A model generated the notes under the pieces. That model saw only the letters and a list, made by a program, of their open reading frames with translations, was not told the origin of the DNA and ran no database searches. From contig CALYVJ010000118.1 of the NCBI GenBank assembly GCA_945494195.1, positions 1-6,182 on the forward strand: a stretch of DNA of 6,182 nucleotides, in the 5' to 3' direction. Below, in pieces: positions 1 to 4,848 of this stretch. The position numbers and the translations under genes are program-made. The stretch's first letter is position 1. The number at the start of each line of letters is the position of its first letter. This DNA comes from an uncultured Selenomonas sp. (lineage in GTDB: Bacteria > Bacillota > Negativicutes > Selenomonadales > Selenomonadaceae).

Positions 1-370
1 CCGGCAGATACCTAACAGAAAAGCCCTGCTCCTCCCGCCAGGCCCAGGCATTTAGCACGGCATGGTGCTCCACCCCGCTCGTGATGCTGTGGCCCCCCTT
101 GCCCGCATGGCAAAGAGCAACAGCCATGCCTTTGAGCGCCCAATTGTCACTTTCACTGCCGCCACTTGTAAAAAAAATTTCCGCTGGCTCCGCATGCAAA
201 AGAGAAGCTACTTGTCCCCTTGCCTTGGCCACGGCTGCCCTGGCAATGCGCCCATACGAATAAACACTGGAAGGATTGCCAAACTGAGCGGAAAAATACG
301 GCAGCATGGTTTTAAGGACCCTTTCATCCACCGGCGTGGTCGCGGCATAATCCAAATAAACCGGATTCAT
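1..370 (-). CDS. Cysteine desulfurase, NifS/IscS family (N-terminal 123 residues; rest beyond left edge)
   Basis: PLP-dependent enzyme that takes sulfur from L-cysteine, giving alanine and an enzyme persulfide used for Fe-S clusters, thiolated tRNA or other sulfur acceptors in the cytoplasm. The visible part starts MNPVYLDYAATTPVD, the classic class-V aminotransferase opening (DYAATTP, residues 7-13). Next come FGNPSSVYSYGR (30-41), the phosphate-binding FTSGGSESDNWAL (67-79) and EHHAVL (101-106), whose His103 matches the histidine that stacks on PLP in IscS. The PLP lysine and the catalytic cysteine loop lie outside the window, so class I (IscS/NifS) against class II (SufS) rests on the N-terminal style, which favours class I. 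The ATG overlaps the stop of the upstream rrf2 gene as ATGA, so translation is probably coupled. About two thirds of a usual ~390-residue protein is missing because of the window edge; I see no sign of breakage. The exact paralogue (iscS, nifS or nifZ-like) cannot be fixed, so no symbol is given. Confidence 0.93.
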   Translation of the reverse strand, partial: MNPVYLDYAATTPVDERVLKTMLPYFSAQFGNPSSVYSYGRIARAAVAKARGQVASLLHAEPAEIFFTSGGSESDNWALKGMAVALCHAGKGGHSITSGVEHHAVLNAWAWREEQGFSVRYLP

Positions 371-816
371 CGTGCACACCCCACATGCTCACTTCCCGTA
401 TCATTATCCATCAATGTCTGGAGCGTGATGCTGCCAAGCACCTCACTGATGCTGTCACAGACCTTCTCCCAAATACCGCGAGTCACACAGGCACAAGCCC
501 GCTCACAAGGCTGATCTTCAGCACCAGCCTCTGTCAGTAGGCAGTCCACTACCGCAATCGGCCCCTCCACCGTCGTGATGATTTCACCGATCGTGATTTC
601 CTTTGGCTCACGGCCGAGCATATACCCGCCCTGAGCTCCGCGGATGCTCTTGACGAGCCCCGCCCGTCGCAACGGCAACATCAGCTGTTCCAGATAATTT
701 TCGGAAAGTCCCTGTCCTTGCGCTATATTTTTTAACGGCAACGGACCAGTGCCATAATGAAGTGCCAGTTCATAAAGAGCCGTCACACTATATCGTCCTT
801 TAGTTGAAATCTTCAT
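367..816 (-). CDS. Rrf2-family transcriptional regulator (IscR/CymR-like)
   Basis: Small winged-helix DNA-binding regulator of 149 residues, the normal size for the family. The start MKISTKGRYSVTALYELA is diagnostic of Rrf2. The helix-turn-helix follows at about residues 27-50 (LKNIAQGQGLSENYLEQLM), then the wing VKSIRGAQGGYMLGR (55-69). Cysteines sit at 92, 104, 108, 110, 120 and 147. IscR binds its [2Fe-2S] cluster with C92, C98 and C104, so C92 plus the cluster at 104-110 suggests a metal-cluster sensor, although the spacing is not identical. The alternative is a CymR-type regulator that senses sulfur status through cysteine synthase. The downstream partner is a cysteine desulfurase joined by a 4-nt stop/start overlap, which fits control of Fe-S or cysteine sulfur supply. 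A good ribosome site (GAGGTG, 4 nt before ATG) supports this start. An inverted repeat in the leader may be its own operator. Family assignment is secure; the ligand is inferred. Confidence 0.95.
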   Translation of the reverse strand: MKISTKGRYSVTALYELALHYGTGPLPLKNIAQGQGLSENYLEQLMLPLRRAGLVKSIRGAQGGYMLGREPKEITIGEIITTVEGPIAVVDCLLTEAGAEDQPCERACACVTRGIWEKVCDSISEVLGSITLQTLMDNDTGSEHVGCAR

Positions 817-820
817 GATT

Positions 821-826
821 CACCTC
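821..826 (-). promoter_or_regulatory. Ribosome binding site of the rrf2 gene
   Basis: GAGGTG on the minus strand, 4 nt before the ATG. It fixes the start of the Rrf2 protein at MKISTKGRYS, which is also the family's conserved N-terminus. Confidence 0.75.
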
Positions 827-839
827 ATCTGCTTTCAAA

Positions 840-855
840 GGAATCTATGAATTCC
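840..855. promoter_or_regulatory. Inverted repeat in the rrf2 leader, candidate operator
   Basis: GGAAT and ATTCC form perfect 5-bp arms around a 6-bp spacer (840-844 and 851-855). The repeat lies between the possible -10 box (872-877) and the ribosome site of the rrf2 gene (821-826), a good position for a roadblock repressor site. Firmicutes CymR-type Rrf2 sites also contain ATTCC and GGAAT half-sites, but with a longer spacer and the opposite arrangement, so this is only a candidate autoregulatory site. Confidence 0.35.
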
Positions 856-871
856 GAGCAGTTTTGTCAGA

Positions 872-877
872 TTTATA
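872..877 (-). promoter_or_regulatory. Possible -10 box for rrf2-cysteine desulfurase
   Basis: TATAAA on the minus strand, 56 nt before the rrf2 start, inside the 93-bp gap after rarA. No convincing -35 hexamer lies 16-18 nt upstream (the sequence there is GGGTTT-like), so it would need an activator or be weak. The A+T-rich stretch 865-893 contrasts with the GC-richer genes on both sides, which supports a promoter region here. Confidence 0.35.
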
Positions 878-909
878 TGCAACCAATATAACAGAAACCC
901 CTGCGTCTG

Positions 910-2253
910 TCAAAAGCGTTCTGACCAACAGCGGTGGAGATATTCGCCCAAATGTTTTTCCGCCCCGTTTGCCGTAGGTTCATAATAACGCGCCCCTGCC
1001 AATTCCTTCGGCAAATATTGCTGCTTGGTGAAATGTTCCGGATAGCTGTGCGGATAGATATACTCCGTACCATGGCCAAGTTTAGCCGCTCCCTTGTAAT
1101 GGGCATCCCGCAGATGCATGGGCACAGCCCCGCAATTTTTACTGCGGACATCCTGCAATGCCGCATCGATTCCCATATACGCTGCGTTGCTTTTCGGCGC
1201 TGAGGCAATATAGGTTACCGCTTGTCCGAGGATAATCCGCGCTTCCGGCATACCGACAAACTGTGCCGCCTGTGCAGCATTCATCGCCACCACCAGCGCC
1301 ATCGGGTCGGCGTTGCCCACATCTTCCGACGCACAAATAACAATACGTCGGGCGATAAACTTGACGTCCTCACCCGCAGCCAACATGCGCGCGAGATAAT
1401 GCAGTGCCGCATCCGGGTCACTGCCGCGCATACTCTTGATAAAGGCCGACACCGTGTCGTAATGGTTGTCACCCTTTTTATCGTAACGCTGGACCCTCTG
1501 GCCAAGGATTTCCTGCACCATTTCCATCGTTATGATACCACCATTAGGTGGCAACATCGACGCCGCCCCTTCCAGAATATTTAACGCCATGCGGGCATCG
1601 CCGCCAGCCAGTTGGGCAATCCCCAACAAGACATCCTCAGCCACCGTAAGGGACTGCCCTCCTAACCCCCGCTGTTCATCGGACAAAGCCTGCCGCAAAA
1701 TTCTCACGAGCTGCCCATCGCTAAGCTGATAAAGCCGCACAATACGCACACGGGAGAGCAGCGCATGATTGACCTCGAAGAACGGATTCTCCGTCGTTGC
1801 ACCGATTAAAATCAAACGGCCATCCTCGACATAAGGCAGCAAAACATCCTGCTGGCTCTTGTTGAAGCGATGGATCTCGTCGATAAACACGATGGTTCGC
1901 TTCTGATAGTATTTGCGCTGCTCATCAGCCTCTTTGACAATCCCACGGATATCCTGAATCCCCGACGCCACGGCATTAAGCTTGCGAAACGCACTGCCTG
2001 TCATGCCGGCAATCATCTGCGCCAGCGTCGTCTTGCCTGTCCCCGGCGGTCCATAGAAAATCATGGAAGAAATCTGGTCCCGTTCAATCATCTGCCGCAG
2101 GAAGCGCCCGGAACCGACAGCCTCCTGCTGCCCGATAAACTCCTGAAAATTGCGTGGCCGCATACGCTGTGCCAGGGGCTCAAAGGGCCGCGCCGCCCCT
2201 TCCTTTGACAAGTCAGCATTTGACTTGTCAACTGGCATTGCAAACAAATCCAT
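910..2253 (-). CDS. rarA: Replication-associated recombination protein A (RarA/MgsA), AAA+ ATPase
   Basis: DNA-dependent AAA+ ATPase related to clamp-loader subunits and RuvB. In the family it acts at stalled replication forks and interacts with SSB. With the start chosen here it has 447 residues, slightly over the usual 420-440. Visible in order: RMRPRNFQEFIGQ (31-43), Walker A GPPGTGKT (68-75), Walker B IVFIDEIHRF (121-130) with Asp-Glu at 125-126, sensor 1 GATTEN (151-156), and the arginine finger in LLSRVR (Arg168). The MgsA-type C-terminal domain follows (GSDPDAALHYLARML, ICASEDVGNADP). I chose ATG 2253 because the protein then opens MDLFA, as RarA proteins commonly do, and GAGGAAGG stands just before it. 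Possible longer starts are ATG 2268 and GTG 2277; the latter would overlap the dut stop as GTGA. A linker of about 20 residues rich in charged residues lies between MDLF and the core; its DNA contains a perfect inverted repeat. Likely co-transcribed with dut, 20 nt upstream. Confidence 0.96.
   Translation of the reverse strand: MDLFAMPVDKSNADLSKEGAARPFEPLAQRMRPRNFQEFIGQQEAVGSGRFLRQMIERDQISSMIFYGPPGTGKTTLAQMIAGMTGSAFRKLNAVASGIQDIRGIVKEADEQRKYYQKRTIVFIDEIHRFNKSQQDVLLPYVEDGRLILIGATTENPFFEVNHALLSRVRIVRLYQLSDGQLVRILRQALSDEQRGLGGQSLTVAEDVLLGIAQLAGGDARMALNILEGAASMLPPNGGIITMEMVQEILGQRVQRYDKKGDNHYDTVSAFIKSMRGSDPDAALHYLARMLAAGEDVKFIARRIVICASEDVGNADPMALVVAMNAAQAAQFVGMPEARIILGQAVTYIASAPKSNAAYMGIDAALQDVRSKNCGAVPMHLRDAHYKGAAKLGHGTEYIYPHSYPEHFTKQQYLPKELAGARYYEPTANGAEKHLGEYLHRCWSERF
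2205..2231. repeat. Perfect 11-bp inverted repeat inside the 5' end of rarA
   Basis: Arms TTGACAAGTCA (2205-2215) and TGACTTGTCAA (2221-2231) flank a 5-nt spacer. In the rarA mRNA this gives an 11-bp hairpin with a 5-nt loop about 20 nt after the chosen start codon. It encodes the poorly conserved linker VDKSNADLSK. No U-tract follows, so it is not an intrinsic terminator. It could be an mRNA structure that tunes rarA translation, a protein-binding palindrome, or a small repeat inserted in a tolerant part of the protein. Confidence 0.85.
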
Positions 2254-2273
2254 GCCTTCCTCTGCCATTTTTC

Positions 2274-2729
2274 TCACGCCTTTCCCGTCGAACCAAAACC
2301 GCCCTGGCGGACAGCTCCCCGGCCGGCCACATCTTCATCTGTCGTCAAATACTTCTGGAAAATCCCCTGGGCAATGCGCTCGCCTTTTTTTATCGCGAAG
2401 GGCTCCGTTCCCCGGTTCCAAAAAGCGATAAAGATATGACCTTCGTTATCTTCATTGTTGTAGTAGTCCGAATCCACTACCCCCACACTACTCATTAGCA
2501 CCAACTGATGTTCGATGGCCATGCTCGAACGGATGTGAATCATCAGCACCTCATCAGGCTGCATAAACGCCTTGACTCCTGTGGGAACCATCGTGAGCTC
2601 CCCCGGCAGCAGCAGGACATCTGCCCCGGCCTCGATATCGTAGCCAGCACTGGCCGCCGTTTTGCGCTGGGGCAGGTGAATCTTTTTATCCTGCCACGCC
2701 GACACGCATTCAAATCCTCTTGTTTTCAT
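2274..2729 (-). CDS. dut: dUTP diphosphatase (dUTPase), trimeric type
   Basis: Hydrolyses dUTP to dUMP and pyrophosphate, keeping uracil out of DNA and supplying dUMP to thymidylate synthase. The 151-residue protein shows all five motifs: AGYDIEA (28-34), IRSSMAI (66-72), GVVDSDYY (83-90) with catalytic Asp86, KKGERIAQGIF (114-124), and the mobile C-terminal RQGGFGSTGK (141-150) that closes over the nucleotide. Motif 3 departs from the common GVIDSDYRGE: a Tyr-Asn-Asn-Glu-Asp-Asn stretch replaces RGE. I recall this form from clostridial dUTPases, so it need not be a defect. The frame stays open upstream to 2852, but ATG 2729 is chosen because AGGAGGAAGG stands 8 nt before it and the upstream extension would cross the hfq terminator. 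It lies just upstream of rarA, probably in one transcript. Confidence 0.95.
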   Translation of the reverse strand: MKTRGFECVSAWQDKKIHLPQRKTAASAGYDIEAGADVLLLPGELTMVPTGVKAFMQPDEVLMIHIRSSMAIEHQLVLMSSVGVVDSDYYNNEDNEGHIFIAFWNRGTEPFAIKKGERIAQGIFQKYLTTDEDVAGRGAVRQGGFGSTGKA

Positions 2730-2737
2730 CTTGCTAT

Positions 2738-2747
2738 CCTTCCTCCT
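2738..2747 (-). promoter_or_regulatory. Strong ribosome binding site of dut
   Basis: AGGAGGAAGG on the minus strand, 8 nt before the ATG at 2729. It settles the dut start against longer in-frame alternatives that reach back to 2852, into the end of hfq. Confidence 0.85.
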
Positions 2748-2766
2748 GCGCATCCTGACCGGCACG

Positions 2767-2794
2767 AAAAAGGACCTCCCCAAAGGAAGGCCCT
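2767..2794 (-). terminator. Intrinsic terminator after hfq
   Basis: On the minus strand AGGGCCTTCC (2794-2785) pairs with GGGAGGTCCT (2780-2771). This is a 10-bp stem with two G-U pairs and a 4-nt loop, followed directly by a run of T residues down to 2767. It begins 17 nt after the hfq stop, so it should end the UPF0173-miaA-hfq transcript. It leaves only 37 bp before the dut start codon. Confidence 0.8.
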
Positions 2795-2811
2795 CCTGTA
2801 ATCTATCTTCC

Positions 2812-3066
2812 TTATTCTTCGCCTTCGCGTTTTTCAACCCCGAACACTCCACTTACGGGACGCGCCGGCGTAATGGTGGAAATCGCATGTTTATAAACCA
2901 TCTGCTGTTTCCCCGATACATCGAGAACGACCGTGAAGTTATCGAACCCTTTGACGTTGCCTTTAATCTGAAAGCCATTGACGAGGTGAATCGTTACCGC
3001 CACATTTTCCTTGCGGACCTGATTCAAAAAACTATCTTGCAGATTTATTGTTGGTTTTGCTGGCAT
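2812..3066 (-). CDS. hfq: RNA chaperone Hfq
   Basis: Sm-like protein that forms a hexameric ring and binds small RNAs and mRNAs. The 84 residues comprise an N-terminal helix [14 protein letters not shown] (8-21), the Sm1 motif through [26 protein letters not shown] (24-49) and the Sm2 motif [10 protein letters not shown] (56-65). Gln10 and Asp11, Phe44, and Tyr58-Lys59-His60 match the residues that line the proximal U-binding pore in characterised Hfq. The rim carries VRKEN, as in Bacillus, in place of the arginine-rich patch of E. coli. The C-terminal tail is short and acidic (KREGEE), unlike the long tail of the enterobacterial protein. GGAGGG, 6 nt before the ATG, supports the start. It follows miaA by 36 nt, an arrangement also found in proteobacteria, and is followed by an intrinsic terminator. 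Confidence 0.98.
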   Translation of the reverse strand: MPAKPTINLQDSFLNQVRKENVAVTIHLVNGFQIKGNVKGFDNFTVVLDVSGKQQMVYKHAISTITPARPVSGVFGVEKREGEE

Positions 3067-3072
3067 ATTAAT

Positions 3073-3078
3073 CCCTCC
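3073..3078 (-). promoter_or_regulatory. Ribosome binding site of hfq
   Basis: GGAGGG on the minus strand, 6 nt before the hfq ATG, within the 36-nt gap after miaA. No promoter-like sequence is evident in that gap, so hfq is probably read from the miaA transcript or from a promoter inside miaA. Confidence 0.8.
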
Positions 3079-3102
3079 ATTATGGTTCTCTAATATTAAA
3101 TT

Positions 3103-4044
3103 CTACCTTGTGGGAAAAAATCCTGCAACATCCTGCAAAACATCTGCCAACAGCTCCGCCTCAGTAAGCTTATCTGCCGCATACCAATGGATGTATGGCA
3201 TCTTCCGGTACCAGGTCAACTGGCGCTTGGCAAAGTGGCGCGTGGATTTTTGTATGAGCTCCACGGCCTCCTCCCGGGACATTTCTCCTGCCAAATATGC
3301 TGCAGTCTCCTTGTAGCCGATTCCCTTCATGGCCTGTTCCTCCCGGGTTATCCCCGCAGCCAACAGCCCCTGAACTTCCTCGACAAGGCCAGCTTCAAAC
3401 ATAAGCTCCACACGCCGGTTGATGCGGTCATAGAGCACCTGCCGATCCCGTTCCAGACCAATTACCAGTGCCTCATAGCAAAGTTCCTCCGCTTCGGCCA
3501 CCTTGCTCTGGGATATCCGTTCATTGCCAAAATGAGCCACCTCCAGCGCCCGGACAATGCGGCGGAAGTCATTGGGATGAAGCCGCGCCGCCGCCTCGGG
3601 ATTCACTTCAGCCAGCATCTTATGGACGTATTCGTGTCCCTTCTGCTCGCCCAGTTTATGCAGTTCCTCCCGGTACTGTTCATGACCAGCGGTTTCATTG
3701 AACTCGTACCCTTCCAGCAAGGCCTTGACATATAGCCCCGTACCACCGGCAAGGATAGGAATTTTCCCCCGGCCATTGATTTCGCGAATAATCGGCTGCG
3801 CCTGTCCAATAAAGTCCATGACATTGAACTTCTCATCCGGCGGCAGGATATCCACCAAATGATGGACAATTCCCTGCCGCTCCGCTATCCCCGGCTTGGC
3901 CGTTCCAATGTCGAACCCACGATACACCAGCATGGAATCGCCCGAGATGATTTCCGTATCCAATTGTTTGGCCAACTCAATCGAGAGGGCCGTTTTCCCC
4001 ACTGCCGTGGGACCTAGTATTACCAGTAACTTATCTTTTGCCAT
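3103..4044 (-). CDS. miaA: tRNA dimethylallyltransferase MiaA
   Basis: Transfers the dimethylallyl group from DMAPP to N6 of A37 in tRNAs that read UNN codons, giving i6A37, the precursor of ms2i6A. The 313 residues are of normal length. Visible: P-loop GPTAVGKT (11-18), the catalytic Asp36 in SGDSMLVYRG (34-43), DIGTAKP (45-51), GGTGLYVKALLEG (100-112), HPNDFRRIVRALE (156-168) and, near the end, FAKRQLTWYRKM. The DSMLVY segment has Leu where many Gram-positive MiaA proteins have Gln; E. coli also has Leu at this place (DSALIY), so activity should not be affected. The start ATG shares one base with the TAA of the upstream hydrolase (TAATG) and has only a weak ribosome site, which suggests coupled translation. 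hfq follows 36 nt downstream. Confidence 0.98.
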   Translation of the reverse strand: MAKDKLLVILGPTAVGKTALSIELAKQLDTEIISGDSMLVYRGFDIGTAKPGIAERQGIVHHLVDILPPDEKFNVMDFIGQAQPIIREINGRGKIPILAGGTGLYVKALLEGYEFNETAGHEQYREELHKLGEQKGHEYVHKMLAEVNPEAAARLHPNDFRRIVRALEVAHFGNERISQSKVAEAEELCYEALVIGLERDRQVLYDRINRRVELMFEAGLVEEVQGLLAAGITREEQAMKGIGYKETAAYLAGEMSREEAVELIQKSTRHFAKRQLTWYRKMPYIHWYAADKLTEAELLADVLQDVAGFFPTR

Positions 4045-4718
4045 TAAAGCTCAATCTCACTGCCGGGATCAACCACATGAACCTGTGCCCGCGACATTGC
4101 CTCAGTAATCTCCGCATAATGCTTAACATCCTGGTTGATGATTGGCCAGGTATTGTAATGAACCGGAATGACATGACGGGCGTTCAGCCACTGAGCCGCT
4201 AGCGCTGCATCCTCAAGCCCCATAGTGTAATTATCACCAATCGGCAGGATGGCGTAATCCAGCTCATCTTTGCGGCCAATAATCTGCATATCCCCGAAAA
4301 GGGCCGTATCGCCAGCGAAATAGATCTGCAGACCGCCCATGTAGATAACAAAACCACAGGCAATGCCGCCAGCCACACCGGAACTATGCTTTGCCATAGT
4401 CATGCGGACCTTGCCAAAGGGCAGATTAATTGACCCGCCAAGATTCATCGGATGCTGCTTAAGCCCCGGCACACGTGCCTCGCATACACCAAGGACCTCC
4501 GGCGTACTCACCAATTCCGCCCCCGTACGACCTGCAATCTCCGGCGCATCGCCCAAGTGGTCGCTATGGGCATGAGAAATCAAAATAAAATCGCACTCCA
4601 CCTCTTCCATTTTAATGGTGGCCTTCGGATTTCCCGTCAAAAACGGATCAACCAGCACTTTGTACTGGCCATCCTCTAACAAAAAACAGGAATGTCCATA
4701 ATACTTGAACTTTACCAT
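4044..4718 (-). CDS. UPF0173 metal-dependent hydrolase (metallo-beta-lactamase fold)
   Basis: A 224-residue protein of the metallo-beta-lactamase superfamily, in the UPF0173 (YtkL-like) group whose physiological substrate is, to my knowledge, not settled. Metal ligands are all present: HAHSDH (His49, His51, Asp53, His54), His111 in MAKHSSG, Asp137 in FAGDTALFGDM and His187 in IPVHYNTWP. The opening KFKYYGHSCFLL is also typical of the group, with a near-N-terminal histidine (His9). The common HGHGDH is here HAHSDH, which keeps every ligand. The protein has no signal peptide and should be cytosolic. An AAGGGG ribosome site stands about 11 nt before the ATG, and an extended -10 promoter lies about 66 nt upstream. 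It heads a probable operon with miaA (1-nt overlap) and hfq. Any functional link to tRNA modification is only suggested by position. Confidence 0.92.
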   Translation of the reverse strand: MVKFKYYGHSCFLLEDGQYKVLVDPFLTGNPKATIKMEEVECDFILISHAHSDHLGDAPEIAGRTGAELVSTPEVLGVCEARVPGLKQHPMNLGGSINLPFGKVRMTMAKHSSGVAGGIACGFVIYMGGLQIYFAGDTALFGDMQIIGRKDELDYAILPIGDNYTMGLEDAALAAQWLNARHVIPVHYNTWPIINQDVKHYAEITEAMSRAQVHVVDPGSEIEL

Positions 4719-4752
4719 AATGTATCAGTCCCCTTTTGGTTGCTCCTAAAAA

Positions 4753-4794
4753 AGTTACGTGCTATGCTATACACGATAAATCTATTATAGCATA
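4753..4794. promoter_or_regulatory. 9-bp inverted repeat in the divergent promoter region, candidate operator
   Basis: Perfect arms TATGCTATA (4753-4761) and TATAGCATA (4786-4794) with a 24-bp spacer, so the arm centres are 33 bp apart, about three helical turns. The right arm overlaps the -10 box of the leftward operon; the left arm would fall just past its start point. A dimeric or tetrameric repressor could bind both halves. Part of the symmetry may come simply from the TATA-like composition of promoter DNA. Confidence 0.45.
4784..4792 (-). promoter_or_regulatory. Extended -10 promoter of the UPF0173-miaA-hfq operon
   Basis: The minus strand reads TGCTATAAT: a perfect TATAAT (4789-4784) preceded by the TGn extended -10 element. 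The -35 position, 17 nt upstream, reads TTTCGG and is weak, as is common for extended -10 promoters. The predicted start point near 4777 gives a leader of about 60 nt before the hydrolase ATG at 4718. On the plus strand the same site reads TATTAT and might serve the thiamine pyrophosphokinase gene. Confidence 0.65.
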
Positions 4795-4837
4795 CTTATC
4801 CATTCACCGAAAATTGTTTCCCTTCCCGTCTATTATC

Positions 4838-4842
4838 GAGGT
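4838..4842 (+). promoter_or_regulatory. Ribosome binding site of the thiamine pyrophosphokinase gene
   Basis: GAGGT on the plus strand, 6 nt before the ATG at 4849. It supports that start against the later in-frame ATG at 4909. Confidence 0.7.
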
Positions 4843-4848
4843 ATTATC

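Noticed and set aside
62..514. Plus-strand open frame of 150 codons over the desulfurase and Rrf2 genes
   Set aside because: It lies opposite two well-recognised genes, crosses their junction, shows no family motif and has a low-complexity, basic composition typical of an antisense shadow.
891..910. Inverted repeat ACAGA/TCTGT just after the rarA stop, possible terminator
   Set aside because: Only five base pairs with a 10-nt loop and no clean T-run behind it on the minus strand; too weak to call.
2730..2852. Longer dUTPase with 41 extra N-terminal residues
   Set aside because: The extension is read through the hfq terminator and the end of hfq, has a Lys/Arg-rich sequence unlike the family, and a strong ribosome site marks the shorter start.
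3120..3138. Tandem direct repeat of ATCCTGCAA at the end of miaA
   Set aside because: Two 9-base copies, not in the same codon register, at the variable C-terminus; likely chance.
3187..3735. Plus-strand open frame of 182 codons
   Set aside because: It is entirely antisense to miaA, whose motifs are intact along the whole length; no ribosome site or recognisable domain supports it.
4719..4848. Possible thiamine (TPP) riboswitch ahead of the thiamine pyrophosphokinase gene
   Set aside because: No CUGAGA or other THI-box core is visible and the leader is too short for a full aptamer with an expression platform.
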